The position numbers were made by a program, and so were the translations under genes. Shown piece by piece: positions 45,311 through 52,926 of a stretch of 64,000 nt of DNA (its first letter is position 1; every line of letters starts with the position of its first letter). The DNA comes from Sphingomonas brevis (GTDB lineage: Bacteria; Pseudomonadota; Alphaproteobacteria; Sphingomonadales; Sphingomonadaceae). Location: contig NZ_JAMGBB010000001.1 in assembly GCF_023516505.1 (NCBI RefSeq), positions 248,001 to 312,000 of the forward strand. Reading direction: 5' to 3'. The notes under the pieces are model-generated. The model saw only the letters and a list, made by a program, of their open reading frames with translations. It searched no databases and had not been told where the DNA came from.

Positions 45311-46675
45311 ATGGCGAAACTGAAGACGCGATATATTTGCCAGGCGTGCGGCTCCGAACAGCATCGCTGGCAGGGCCAATGCCCCGACTGCGCCGAATGG
45401 AATACGCTCGCCCAGGAGGCGGCCGCGCCAACGGTCTTTTCGGCCAGGCATGACCTCAGCAGCGGCGGCCGCGCGGTTGAGCTGGTCGGGCTCGACGCGA
45501 TTGTCGCGCTGCCTGACCGGATGCGGACCGGGATCGCGGAGTTCGACCGGGCGATCGGCGGCGGGATCGTGTCGGGATCGGCAATGCTGCTCGGCGGCGA
45601 TCCGGGCATCGGCAAGTCGACCCTGTTGCTTCAGGTCGCGGCCGAGCTCGCCAATGCCGGGCGCAAGGTCGTTTATGTTTCCGGCGAGGAAGCTGCCGAC
45701 CAGGTTCGGTTGCGGGCAATCCGGCTGGGGCTGGGCGGAGCGCCGGTGCAGCTGGCCGCGGCGACCTCGGTGCGCGACATTTTGACTACGGTAACGACCG
45801 GCGAGCCGCCGGCGCTGCTGGTGATCGATTCCATCCAGACGATGCACAGCGACCTGATCGAGGGCGCGCCGGGAACTGTCAGCCAGGTCCGCGCTTCGGC
45901 GCAGGAACTGGTGCGTTTCGCCAAGGAACGCGGCACGGCCGTGGTTCTGGTCGGCCATGTCACAAAGGACGGGACCATCGCCGGTCCGCGCGTGCTCGAA
46001 CATATGGTCGACACGGTGCTCGGCTTCGAAGGCGAGCGCAGCCACCAGTACCGCATTCTCAGAGCCGCCAAGAACCGCTTCGGCGGCACTGACGAGATTG
46101 GCGTGTTCGCCATGGAAGGCGGCGGCCTGGCGGAAGTGCCCAATCCGTCGGCGCTGTTCCTGACCCAGCGCGGCGAGCCGGTCAGCGGAACCAGCGTCTT
46201 CCCGGCATTGGAGGGAACGCGTCCGGTGCTGGTCGAGATCCAGGCGCTGACGGTGCGGCTGGCCAGCGGAGCGACGCCGCGGCGGGCAGCGGTCGGCTGG
46301 GACGGCGGGCGGCTGGCGATGATCCTGGCGGTGCTGGAAGCCCGCTGCGGGCTAAGCTTCGCCACCACCGAAGTCTATTTGAACATCGCCGGGGGCTATC
46401 GGCTCAGCGATCCGGCGGCTGACCTGGCCGTGGCGGCGGCGCTGGTTTCGGCGATGAGCGAACGGCCGGTGCCGCAGGAAGCGGTGGTGATGGGCGAAAT
46501 CGCCTTGTCCGGCGAAGTCCGGCCGGTGGCGCATGCGGGGCTCAGGCTCAAGGAAGCGGCCAAGCTTGGATTCGACCGTGCCTGGGCGCCCAGGGGGACG
46601 GAAGGGCCGGGCGGGATCGCCCTGACGCGCTTCGACCGGCTACGGGAATTGGTCGATCAGATTCTCGGCCGCTAA
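45311..46675 (+). CDS. radA: DNA repair protein RadA
   Basis: 454 aa RecA-like branch-migration factor. N-terminal C4 zinc finger (Cys10, 13, 24, 27), Walker A GDPGIGKS (about 96-103), Walker B region ALLVIDSIQTM, the RadA-specific KNRFG motif in AAKNRFGGTDEIGVF, and a C-terminal Lon-protease-like domain (VYLNIAGGYRLSDPAADLAVAAALVSA, without catalytic Lys-Ser pair). It helps process recombination intermediates. Length matches the family. The repeat family copy 1 begins just after its stop. Confidence 0.97.
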   Translation: MAKLKTRYICQACGSEQHRWQGQCPDCAEWNTLAQEAAAPTVFSARHDLSSGGRAVELVGLDAIVALPDRMRTGIAEFDRAIGGGIVSGSAMLLGGDPGIGKSTLLLQVAAELANAGRKVVYVSGEEAADQVRLRAIRLGLGGAPVQLAAATSVRDILTTVTTGEPPALLVIDSIQTMHSDLIEGAPGTVSQVRASAQELVRFAKERGTAVVLVGHVTKDGTIAGPRVLEHMVDTVLGFEGERSHQYRILRAAKNRFGGTDEIGVFAMEGGGLAEVPNPSALFLTQRGEPVSGTSVFPALEGTRPVLVEIQALTVRLASGATPRRAAVGWDGGRLAMILAVLEARCGLSFATTEVYLNIAGGYRLSDPAADLAVAAALVSAMSERPVPQEAVVMGEIALSGEVRPVAHAGLRLKEAAKLGFDRAWAPRGTEGPGGIALTRFDRLRELVDQILGR

Positions 46676-46676
46676 A

Positions 46677-46700
46677 GTCCGCATTGGGTGCAAGGCGGAC
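46677..46700. repeat. REP-like palindrome, copy 1
   Basis: GTCCGC (46677-46682) / GCGGAC (46695-46700) with ATTGGGTGCAAG between. It follows the radA stop by 1 bp. This is the most diverged copy of a six-copy family ending at 50.4 kb. Confidence 0.7.
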
Positions 46701-46886
46701 GTTGGGATTCCCGGCGACGATGGCGGGATTCGGTTGCAGCTCCATCGCGTCCCATTGAGAATGTTTCGCTACCTTAACAGTTTGACTCCCGGTCCGTGCA
46801 GGCTCAAGGGCGCTGCTCCGGCACATCGCAGCGGGAGTGAAGGTGCCGGTCACGATCGACCCGTTGCGGACTGCAGGGGGCATGAA

Positions 46887-47372
46887 ATGAAACTTGCATC
46901 CACCTTGCGTACGCTCGCCATCGGCGGGACGGTTTGTGCTTTCGTCTTGGTAACGCCGGCCTTGGCTGCGGACGATCCCAAGGTCACCGCGGAAATAACC
47001 GCGCTCGCACGAGCCCAGTGGGCCTCGGAAATAGCCGGAGAATCTGCCGCCCAGCAGATGGCCTCGGCCGCCGACGACTATACCGAATTCAACGGTGACT
47101 ATCCGACACGTATCGACGGCAAGGCCATGGCCACCCGCATGTCGGAAGTGGCGCCCTATCAAAAGACCGTCTTCGCCGACATGCAAAACGCCAAGGTCCA
47201 GACCTATGGCGACACCGCGATCTTGACCTACAATTACGCCGGGATCACGCGTGGTGCCGATGGCAAGACCCAACCGACGGTTGCCAAGTCGACCCGTGTC
47301 TATGTCAAGAGCGGCGGCCAGTGGAAGTTGGTCCATGCCAACTTCGCTCCGGTGCCGGCGCCAGCTAATTGA
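46887..47372 (+). CDS. SnoaL/DUF4440-like periplasmic protein
   Basis: 161 aa from ATG 46887; an ATG at 46882 runs into a stop. Signal peptide (LAIGGTVCAFVLVTPALAA, cleavage about 28). The mature part has the NTF2-like pattern: helical start (EITALARAQWASEIA), ASAADDYTEFNGDYPTRIDGKA, then strands (…QTYGDTAILTYNYAGITR…STRVYVKSGGQWKLVHANFAPV). Such domains bind small ligands or are enzymes of varied kinds. Standing alone between radA and the repeat-rich region; about 210 bp upstream is gene-free apart from repeat copy 1. Confidence 0.85.
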   Translation: MKLASTLRTLAIGGTVCAFVLVTPALAADDPKVTAEITALARAQWASEIAGESAAQQMASAADDYTEFNGDYPTRIDGKAMATRMSEVAPYQKTVFADMQNAKVQTYGDTAILTYNYAGITRGADGKTQPTVAKSTRVYVKSGGQWKLVHANFAPVPAPAN

Positions 47373-47441
47373 TCGAACGCGTTGGGAGTGAGGCCTTGCC
47401 TCACTCCCGCTCGATTGTCGCGGCGGCCGACCCACCTTGCG

Positions 47442-47471
47442 AATGACCGCAATGGGTCGAAAGTGGTCATT
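47442..47471. repeat. REP-like palindrome, copy 2
   Basis: Arms AATGACCGC (47442-47450) and GTGGTCATT (47463-47471), spacer AATGGGTCGAAA. Intergenic, just downstream of the DUF4304-like gene's stop. Confidence 0.85.
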
Positions 47472-47476
47472 AGTAA

Positions 47477-47866
47477 TTAGGTCAGGAGGTCCCGCAGGTC
47501 CTTTGCCATAAGTCCTGTGACGCGCCCTGCACGTTCCGCGTCGCGGAGGTCGCTGAGAGTGTTCAATTCGTCAGCCGCTGCGAAAAGCGTCGCAAGGTCA
47601 CTCGCACCCAAATCCTCGCCACGAGTGCGGAACTTGAACTTGCTCTCCGCCACTGTTGGCGGCTCGCGAATCGCGAGCGGCCACAGAGCAAAGTTGAGAT
47701 GATGATCGTCTGACGACCACTGAGACTTTTGCAGATTGACCAACTGCACAAAGTCAGCCGTTCGCCGAACCCAATTTTGCTGGCCTTTGCGCGTGAAGCC
47801 ATGTTGCTGCGCGGCACGGTCAAGCTCTTCCGGGTTTAATTTCGAGAATGGATTATCCTCTGCCAT
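47477..47866 (-). CDS. DUF4304-like protein
   Basis: 129 aa, no signal peptide. The stretch AAQQHGFTRKGQQNWVRR, followed by DFVQLVNLQKSQWSS and HLNFALWPL, matches the DUF4304 pattern (a lone basic GF-RKG region followed by a strand and a Ser/Gln-rich loop). The C-terminal 50 residues are helical. Function unknown. Bounded on both sides by repeat copies (2 and 3). Composition looks similar to neighbours. Confidence 0.75.
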   Translation of the reverse strand: MAEDNPFSKLNPEELDRAAQQHGFTRKGQQNWVRRTADFVQLVNLQKSQWSSDDHHLNFALWPLAIREPPTVAESKFKFRTRGEDLGASDLATLFAAADELNTLSDLRDAERAGRVTGLMAKDLRDLLT

Positions 47867-47890
47867 GACCTCTCATCACATGACCAACCT

Positions 47891-47920
47891 AATTACCGCA
47901 ATGGATGGAAAGCGGACATT
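47891..47920. repeat. REP-like palindrome, copy 3
   Basis: Arms AATTACCGC (47891-47899) and GCGGACATT (47912-47920) with spacer AATGGATGGAAA. Between the DUF4304-like gene and a small lipoprotein gene. Confidence 0.8.
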
Positions 47921-47923
47921 TGC

Positions 47924-48265
47924 CTACATCATTGGGAAGCGCGGTTTCACTTCGTCGGACACGCTCATCATCAGGTGCTCTTCCATTACTCGTTTCCGGT
48001 CTCGTCGTTCGCTCACGATCGTCGGATCCGTGTAATCGCATTTGCCTCGACACGCGTTGCGCATGGAGGCGTCGAGCCATTCCCGAACAGGCTTTTGACA
48101 GTTTCCTACGGCCTGACGGGCGCGCTCGGCTGAAACCTTGGAGCCATTCGGCACTTGGCTCTGCACACACTGCTCAGCCGCAACCTTCGGGTCGGTCCAA
48201 GCGGGCGTGCATGCCCCGATGGCCAAACCCAAAGCGTATCCGATGTATCGCATCAATGAGTGCAT
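47924..48265 (-). CDS. Small putative lipoprotein, unknown function
   Basis: About 113 aa from ATG 48265; ATG 48253 is an alternative, and a start at 48307 lies in repeat copy 4. MRYIGYALGLAIGAC resembles a short lipoprotein signal with lipobox AIGAC. The mature part is basic with four Cys (EQCVQSQ, GNCQKP, RNACRGKCDY). No recognised domain. Flanked by repeat copies 3 and 4. Coding potential is moderate; the Cys pattern and signal-like start favour a real gene. Confidence 0.55.
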   Translation of the reverse strand: MHSLMRYIGYALGLAIGACTPAWTDPKVAAEQCVQSQVPNGSKVSAERARQAVGNCQKPVREWLDASMRNACRGKCDYTDPTIVSERRDRKRVMEEHLMMSVSDEVKPRFPMM

Positions 48266-48278
48266 CGGGCGTTTCGCT

Positions 48279-48308
48279 AATGACCGCAATGGGTGGAAAG
48301 CGGTCATT
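48279..48308. repeat. REP-like palindrome, copy 4 (best match)
   Basis: Perfect arms AATGACCGC (48279-48287) and GCGGTCATT (48300-48308) around spacer AATGGGTGGAAA; this copy defines the consensus of the family. Confidence 0.88.
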
Positions 48309-48352
48309 GCTGCCAGATAGCTTGTAAGCCAATCTGTCGACGGAGGCGGCTA

Positions 48353-48532
48353 ATGGCTCAGCACACCGAAACCGACTACTACGCTTACTTCTTTAATGGG
48401 CTGGCCGGCATCATCGATGATGCTGAGCAAGGCGGCTACGACAGGGAAGCAACCGCCTTGCTCAGACAAGCGCAGGCGCTCTTTGAGGAGGAGTTCAAGC
48501 GGCGACATCCCGAGTGGTGGAACACGGCCTAG
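48353..48532 (+). CDS. Small acidic helical protein, unknown function
   Basis: 59 aa from ATG 48353, preceded by GGAGGCGGCTA (good Shine-Dalgarno spacing). Sequence MAQHTETDYYAYFFNGLAG then helical …ATALLRQAQALFEEEFKRRHPEWW. No signal peptide. No domain recognised; the clear ribosome site supports translation. Repeat copy 4 lies upstream and copy 5 begins 2 bp after the stop. Confidence 0.6.
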   Translation: MAQHTETDYYAYFFNGLAGIIDDAEQGGYDREATALLRQAQALFEEEFKRRHPEWWNTA

Positions 48533-48533
48533 C

Positions 48534-48560
48534 GTCCGCAATGGGTGGAAAGCGGTCATT
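48534..48560. repeat. REP-like palindrome, copy 5
   Basis: GTCCGC (48534-48539), spacer AATGGGTGGAAA, GCGGTCATT (48552-48560). Immediately after the stop of the 59-aa gene and before the 67-aa convergent gene. Confidence 0.82.
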
Positions 48561-48567
48561 TCACGGC

Positions 48568-48771
48568 CTAGTCGCTCTTTATCGCATGGAGCATTTCTTG
48601 AGCTTCCAGCAGACGTCGGATCTCCGCTTCGCGGTGCACGACCTGACGCTTGGCTGCGGCCTGGAACTCGGTGCTTTCGAGCAGGATCATCTGGTCGCGC
48701 CAGAAGCGGAGCGATTCCCGCGCCTGCAGGATTTCGTCGTCGAGTTGAGCAAGCAACCGATTACGCGGCAT
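48568..48771 (-). CDS. Small coiled-coil protein, unknown function
   Basis: 67 aa from ATG 48771 (conserved-looking start MPRNRLLAQLDDEIL; the upstream codons to 48876 are Cys/Pro-rich and unlikely). Nearly all helical, with heptad-like spacing of Leu/Ile in LLAQLDDEILQARESLRFW and RREAEIRRLLEAQEML style segments. No known domain. The 3' end abuts repeat copy 5. Function unknown. Confidence 0.55.
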   Translation of the reverse strand: MPRNRLLAQLDDEILQARESLRFWRDQMILLESTEFQAAAKRQVVHREAEIRRLLEAQEMLHAIKSD

Positions 48772-48920
48772 AACAATACCCCCACACTTGCAACCCCTGC
48801 AGAACCGATTTTCCGCGCAATTGCAAGGGTTTGGAATTGGGAGCGAGCGGACGATCCTCGAATGACTCTTGCGCAAGGGAGTATGCCGGATAGGTAATCC
48901 CTTTTGCGCCTTCGCTTGAA

Positions 48921-49784
48921 ATGTTCGGGCGGGCTGCTGATACGGGCCACGCCGTGAAAAATATCGATCATGCGACCGTCGAGGGTTTTGGCCGTGAGTG
49001 GGACTCGTTCGACCAGTCTGCGCTTAGCGACGCGGACGCGCAGAGTATGTTCGGCGACTATTTCTCCATGTTCGACTTCACCGATCTTGGTGAAGGCTTC
49101 GATTTGGGCTGTGGTTCTGGCCGCTGGGCCAAGTTAGTCGCACCCCGCTGCCGAACGCTGCACTGCATCGATCCATCTGATGCGATCGAAGTCGCCCGGC
49201 GCAATCTCTCCGACTGCCCCAATGTCACCTTCCACCGCGCCTCAGCCGACGACATCCCGCTTGCCGATGGGAGCCAGAATTTCGGTTACAGCCTTGGCGT
49301 ACTTCATCACATTCCCGACCCGGAGGTTGCGCTCCGAAATGCAGTCGCGAAGCTGAAACCTGGTGGCCAGTTCCTCCTCTACATTTACTATCGCTTCGAC
49401 AATCGCCCGCTCTGGTTCCGCCTGCTGTGGCGCGGATCGGACATTGGGAGACGGGTTGTTTCCAATCTCCCCTTCTCCGCTCGCAAGGGCGTCGCGGGAG
49501 CGATCGCCGCAACCACCTATTGGCCGCTCGCTAGGGTCGCCCGGCTGGTCGAGAAGTCGGGCCGAGACCCTTCCTCCATCCCGCTCAACTGGTATCGAAA
49601 CCTGAGCTTCTACACGATGCGCACCGACGCTCTCGACCGGTTCGGAACGAGGTTGGAGCAGCGCTTCACCAGGGCCGAGATTCAGGCAATGATGGAGCGT
49701 TGCGGACTTGAGAATATCCGCTTTTCTGACCGCGCTCCCTATTGGGTGGCACTCGGAACGCGCTGTGCGTCAAGCGTCGCTTGA
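48921..49784 (+). CDS. Class I SAM-dependent methyltransferase
   Basis: 276 aa if GTG 48954 is used (VKNIDHATVEGFGREWDSF is the conserved family start), 287 aa from ATG 48921. SAM-binding motif I FDLGCGSGRWAKL, acidic end of beta-2 in CIDPSDAIEVARR, motif with ASADDIPLADGSQNFGYSLGVLHHIPDPEVALRNA, then KPGGQFLLYIYY. The C-terminal region is basic with several Trp/Arg, like methyltransferases found with glycan or capsule genes. No such genes are nearby. Acceptor unknown. It lies in the repeat-rich accessory stretch. Confidence 0.88.
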   Translation: MFGRAADTGHAVKNIDHATVEGFGREWDSFDQSALSDADAQSMFGDYFSMFDFTDLGEGFDLGCGSGRWAKLVAPRCRTLHCIDPSDAIEVARRNLSDCPNVTFHRASADDIPLADGSQNFGYSLGVLHHIPDPEVALRNAVAKLKPGGQFLLYIYYRFDNRPLWFRLLWRGSDIGRRVVSNLPFSARKGVAGAIAATTYWPLARVARLVEKSGRDPSSIPLNWYRNLSFYTMRTDALDRFGTRLEQRFTRAEIQAMMERCGLENIRFSDRAPYWVALGTRCASSVA

Positions 49785-49825
49785 TCTGCGGCTCAATGTC
49801 CGTCATTTCTAGCAGGCCGAGAGGC

Positions 49826-49856
49826 TCCGCCGGGGAATGAACTGCTCCCCGGCGGA
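49826..49856. other. Perfect hairpin after the methyltransferase
   Basis: TCCGCCGGGGA (49826-49836) and TCCCCGGCGGA (49846-49856) are perfect 11-bp complements with a 9-nt loop, 42 bp past the methyltransferase stop. It could terminate transcription, but the following AAAACTG gives no T-run. Confidence 0.6.
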
Positions 49857-49919
49857 AAACTGCCTCGCTTGTTTTGACGGGAGGCGGCAGAGTGGCGGAC
49901 ACGATGGCTGACAGCTCGT

Positions 49920-50285
49920 TCAGTTTTGCGTTTGAGTAAGGCTCCGGACCGAAGCCATTTTGACCAACGTACGGTTTCCAATTTTGACCGCCTGAAGTTG
50001 CCCATCTCCTATTAATTTGTAGATCGTTGTTCGGCCAAGCCCCAGCAACCCGACAGCGTCCTTGATTGACAGCATCAACGGTTCGTTGGGTCGAGCCTGA
50101 ACGGGGTCGACGGGTCGCTTAATCTCCACCCGTTCAACTTCCTCTGAATCCTCCACCGATAGCGCTCGACCCTCGCATTCATCGGCCATTTCTGTCAGGC
50201 GTCGCCGCAACTCGTCTGTCAATTGGACAAGATTGCGACATTTGGCAGCTACTTCGCGATACAAGCGGGCGTCTCTTCTGGTCAC
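49920..50285 (-). CDS. Orphan excisionase-type HTH protein
   Basis: 121 aa, GTG start at 50285. The C-terminal 50 residues match the helix-turn-helix excisionase family (LSIKDAVGLLGLGRTTIYKLIGDGQLQAVKIGNRTLVK), a MerR-like winged helix that recognises DNA and helps direct recombination or transcription. The N-terminal 45 residues (YREVAAKCRNLVQLTDELRRRLTEMADECEGRA) are a helical region resembling a small domain common in sphingomonad and rhizobial hypothetical proteins. No integrase is adjacent, so it is an orphan or a relic of a mobile element. Sits at the 3' edge of the repeat-rich stretch. Confidence 0.75.
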   Translation of the reverse strand: MTRRDARLYREVAAKCRNLVQLTDELRRRLTEMADECEGRALSVEDSEEVERVEIKRPVDPVQARPNEPLMLSIKDAVGLLGLGRTTIYKLIGDGQLQAVKIGNRTLVKMASVRSLTQTQN

Positions 50286-50648
50286 GGGCTGAAAACGCTC
50301 GGCTCGGATTCTTTATCCTAGCTGCGCGGTTTTTGCCGGTGCGGCGCTCGTTGCTGGGCACCGGCAAACAGGGGAACAAATCGTTTGCGGTGCTAATGGC
50401 AGAAATGGGTCGAAAGCGGTCATAAACGCGGCGAAGAATTTACTTCTGTCCTACTCATAATTCTTTCCGCATAGGCTCGCCGGTGAACTGCCAGCAGCCC
50501 GTTCCTGCCCAACCCCATCCATCCGACCGAACAAGCATTCCTCTCGTGCGCGCGGGCTCACGCGCACGTTGTCAGTGCGAACTTTGTGAACTTTCGGGTC
50601 AATGCAGGGACTGGCGCTTGCCAAGGCGCTCGGCTAGCCGAGGCCGAA
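50286..50648. other. Gene-free region between excisionase-type gene and cvpA
   Basis: 363 bp with no credible gene. It contains repeat copy 6 (50395-50423), then a GC-rich palindromic stretch around 50550 (GTGCGCGCGGGCTCACGCGCAC), and presumably the cvpA-cysS promoter in the last 100-200 bp. An open frame at 50483-50728 is out of phase with cvpA and lacks family features. Confidence 0.6.
50395..50423. repeat. REP-like palindrome, copy 6
   Basis: AATGGC, short insert, AATGGGTCGAAA, then GCGGTCAT; left arm degraded but core spacer and right arm match copies 2-5. Marks the 3' end of the six-copy cluster. Confidence 0.7.
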
Positions 50649-51203
50649 ATGACCGCGCTCGATATCTTCGTCATCCTGTTGCTTGGCGGCGCTGCCTTGA
50701 TCGGCTTCGTCCGCGGCTTCACGCATGAAGTGCTGTCACTGCTTGCCTGGGTCGGCGGCATCGCCGTGTTGAAGCTGTTTCATGCCCCGTTGCAGGAACG
50801 GCTTGTCGAGGTTGTCGGCACCGAGGCGGGGGCAAGCGCGGTCGCTTTCGCGCTACTGTTCCTGCCTGCCTATATCGGCGTGAAGCTGTTCGCTCGCGCA
50901 ATCGGCGGCAAGGCGCGGCGCTCGGTGCTCGGGCCAGTCGACCGGCTGCTCGGCGGAGGCTTTGGCATATTGAAGGGCTTGATCGGAGCCACCTTGTTCT
51001 TCCTGCTCGCTAACCTCGCGACCGACATGATCTACGGCACACGCGCCGACCGGCCTGAATGGATGACCGACAGCCGGACTTACCCATTGCTCAACGCGAC
51101 CGGGCGGGCGGTGGTCGACTGGGTCGAGACGCGCCGGCTTCCCGAGGATGACCCCTCCACCAGCTCCGCTGGTTCCCCTCTCCGGGCCGGGGAGGAGCAA
51201 TGA
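50649..51203 (+). CDS. cvpA: CvpA-family membrane protein
   Basis: 184 aa from ATG 50649. Four hydrophobic helices: [21 protein letters not shown], then [32 protein letters not shown] and a last one [17 protein letters not shown]. The CvpA family is linked to colicin V production and purF in E. coli and is now viewed as a general envelope protein. Its C-terminus is Pro/Ser-rich. The stop overlaps cysS ATG (ATGA, 51200), so cvpA-cysS-FeS scaffold-antiporter is one operon. Confidence 0.9.
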   Translation: MTALDIFVILLLGGAALIGFVRGFTHEVLSLLAWVGGIAVLKLFHAPLQERLVEVVGTEAGASAVAFALLFLPAYIGVKLFARAIGGKARRSVLGPVDRLLGGGFGILKGLIGATLFFLLANLATDMIYGTRADRPEWMTDSRTYPLLNATGRAVVDWVETRRLPEDDPSTSSAGSPLRAGEEQ

Positions 51204-52507
51204 TCCGGCTGCACGATACGATGGCGCGGAAAAAGCGCGAGTTCGTGCCGCAGGACACGAAGCGCATCACAATCTATGTCTGCGGCCCCACGGTTTATGG
51301 CCGCGCCCATATCGGCAATGCCCGTCCGGCGGTGATTTTCGACCTGCTTCGGCGGGTTCTGGAACATGCCTATCCCGACGCCGAGGTGATTTACGCCCGC
51401 AACGTCACCGACGTTGACGACAAGATCATCAATTCGGCGCGCGAGGAGGGCGTCGATACGTCGGTGATTACCGACCGCTACGAGCGATTCTATCTTGAGG
51501 ATATGGGAGCGCTCGGGGTCAATCCGCCGACCATCGCGCCGCACGCCACCCAGGAAATCGGGCCGATGGTGGCGATGATCGAGCGGCTGGTGGCGTCGGG
51601 CAACGCCTATGAGGCCGAAGGTCATGTGCTGTTCTCGGTGCCGAGCGACCCCGACTATGGAGCGCTGAGCCGCCGCGACCGCGAGCAAATGATTGCCGGG
51701 GCGCGGGTCGAGGTCGCGCCCTACAAGCGCGATCCGGCCGACTTCGTGCTGTGGAAACCGAGCGACCCGGATACAGTCGGCTGGGACAGTCCGTGGGGCC
51801 GGGGCAGGCCGGGCTGGCACATCGAATGTTCGGCAATGATCCGCGAGCATCTGGGCGAAACGATCGATATCCACGGCGGCGGGCTCGACCTTATCTTCCC
51901 GCACCATGAGAACGAGATCGCCCAGAGCCGTTGCGCGCATGGCGGCAAGCCTCTCGCTCGCTATTGGGTGCACAATGGCTTCGTCGACATGGGCGCCGAG
52001 AAAATGTCGAAGAGCCTCGGCAATATCGTCACGCCGGAAGAGCTGCTGAAAAGTCATGCCGGCGAAACGCTGCGTCTGGCGCTGCTTTCGGCGCACTATC
52101 GCCAGCCCTTGGCCTGGACCGACGAGTTGGTCGAGCAATCGAAAGCGACCCTAGACCGGCTGTATCGGGCTGCCGGCGACGCCGAAGCGACCGCCATCGA
52201 CCAGGGCGTCGTCGAAGCATTGTACGACGATCTGAACACGCCTCTGGCGCTATCGCGCCTGTTGGCTTTGGACGATGCCGGAGCCTTGAAGGCGTCGGCG
52301 CAATTCCTTGGTCTGCTCACCTTGGATTCCGGCCGGTGGTTCCGCGGTGCGGGCGATGCAGGCGACATCGACGCGCGCATCGCCGCCCGAACCGAAGCCA
52401 AGGCGCGCCGCGACTTCGCGGAAGCCGATCGGATCCGTGATGAGCTCAAGGCCGAAGGCGTACTTCTTGAGGACGGGCCGGCGGGCACTACATGGCGAAG
52501 GGCGTGA
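51200..52507 (+). CDS. cysS: Cysteinyl-tRNA synthetase
   Basis: 435 aa, slightly shorter than the 460-aa norm. Class I catalytic motifs: HIGN in [15 protein letters not shown], the zinc ligands, and KMSKS in [11 protein letters not shown]. CysRS-specific [17 protein letters not shown] is present. It charges tRNA-Cys. Starts by ATGA overlap with cvpA. The 3' end overlaps the FeS-scaffold gene by 16 bp. Cysteine theme shared with cysE and cysK elsewhere in the window, but those are not in the same operon. Confidence 0.96.
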   Translation: MIRLHDTMARKKREFVPQDTKRITIYVCGPTVYGRAHIGNARPAVIFDLLRRVLEHAYPDAEVIYARNVTDVDDKIINSAREEGVDTSVITDRYERFYLEDMGALGVNPPTIAPHATQEIGPMVAMIERLVASGNAYEAEGHVLFSVPSDPDYGALSRRDREQMIAGARVEVAPYKRDPADFVLWKPSDPDTVGWDSPWGRGRPGWHIECSAMIREHLGETIDIHGGGLDLIFPHHENEIAQSRCAHGGKPLARYWVHNGFVDMGAEKMSKSLGNIVTPEELLKSHAGETLRLALLSAHYRQPLAWTDELVEQSKATLDRLYRAAGDAEATAIDQGVVEALYDDLNTPLALSRLLALDDAGALKASAQFLGLLTLDSGRWFRGAGDAGDIDARIAARTEAKARRDFAEADRIRDELKAEGVLLEDGPAGTTWRRA

Positions 52508-52926
52508 CCGAGCCTCCCTACACTCGCGATATCCTGCGCCTGGCGGCGTCGATCCCCTATCTGGAACCGTTCGAGGAATTGGCCGGCGCAACCGAACGCC
52601 GTTCGCCGACCTGCGGCAGCTGGATGCGGATAGCGGTCGAACTGGACTGGGCCGACCGGATCGTCCGGCTAAGGCAGGCGGTCGAGGCCTGCGCCTATGG
52701 CCAGGCATCGGCGGCGCTGATGGGCGGGCACGCCATGGCCCGAAGCGCCGAAGAAGTGTCGAGGACAATCACGGAACTGGAGGATTGGCTGGCGGGCAAG
52801 GGAGAGGTTCCGGCTAGCTGGCCCGGGCTTGAAGCGCTGGCCCCGGCACTTTCCCGCACGGGTCGTCACGGCGCGATCCTGTTGCCGTTCCGCACGCTAT
52901 TGGCGGCAATCGAGGAGGCGAAATGA
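52492..52926 (+). CDS. Iron-sulfur cluster scaffold-like protein (NifU/SufU N-terminal type)
   Basis: 144 aa. Contains SPTCGSW and [16 protein letters not shown], giving Cys residues and the short SufU/IscU-like pattern; the third Cys expected in canonical IscU is not obvious. Likely a scaffold or carrier for Fe-S assembly, or a degenerate relative. Overlaps cysS by 16 bp and ends 3 bp before the antiporter ATG, so co-transcribed. It could receive iron-sulfur clusters for metabolism; role not proven. Confidence 0.75.
   Translation: MAKGVTEPPYTRDILRLAASIPYLEPFEELAGATERRSPTCGSWMRIAVELDWADRIVRLRQAVEACAYGQASAALMGGHAMARSAEEVSRTITELEDWLAGKGEVPASWPGLEALAPALSRTGRHGAILLPFRTLLAAIEEAK

Noticed and set aside
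49826..49856. Hairpin as definite rho-independent terminator
   Set aside because: Perfect stem but no following T-run on either strand; listed as hairpin only.
46677..50423. Possible CRISPR array from the repeated palindromes
   Set aside because: Spacing is irregular (hundreds to thousands of bp), genes lie between, repeats differ; no Cas gene.
50483..50728. 81-codon plus-strand frame before cvpA
   Set aside because: Out of phase with cvpA, Arg-rich, overlaps cvpA start; no family resemblance.
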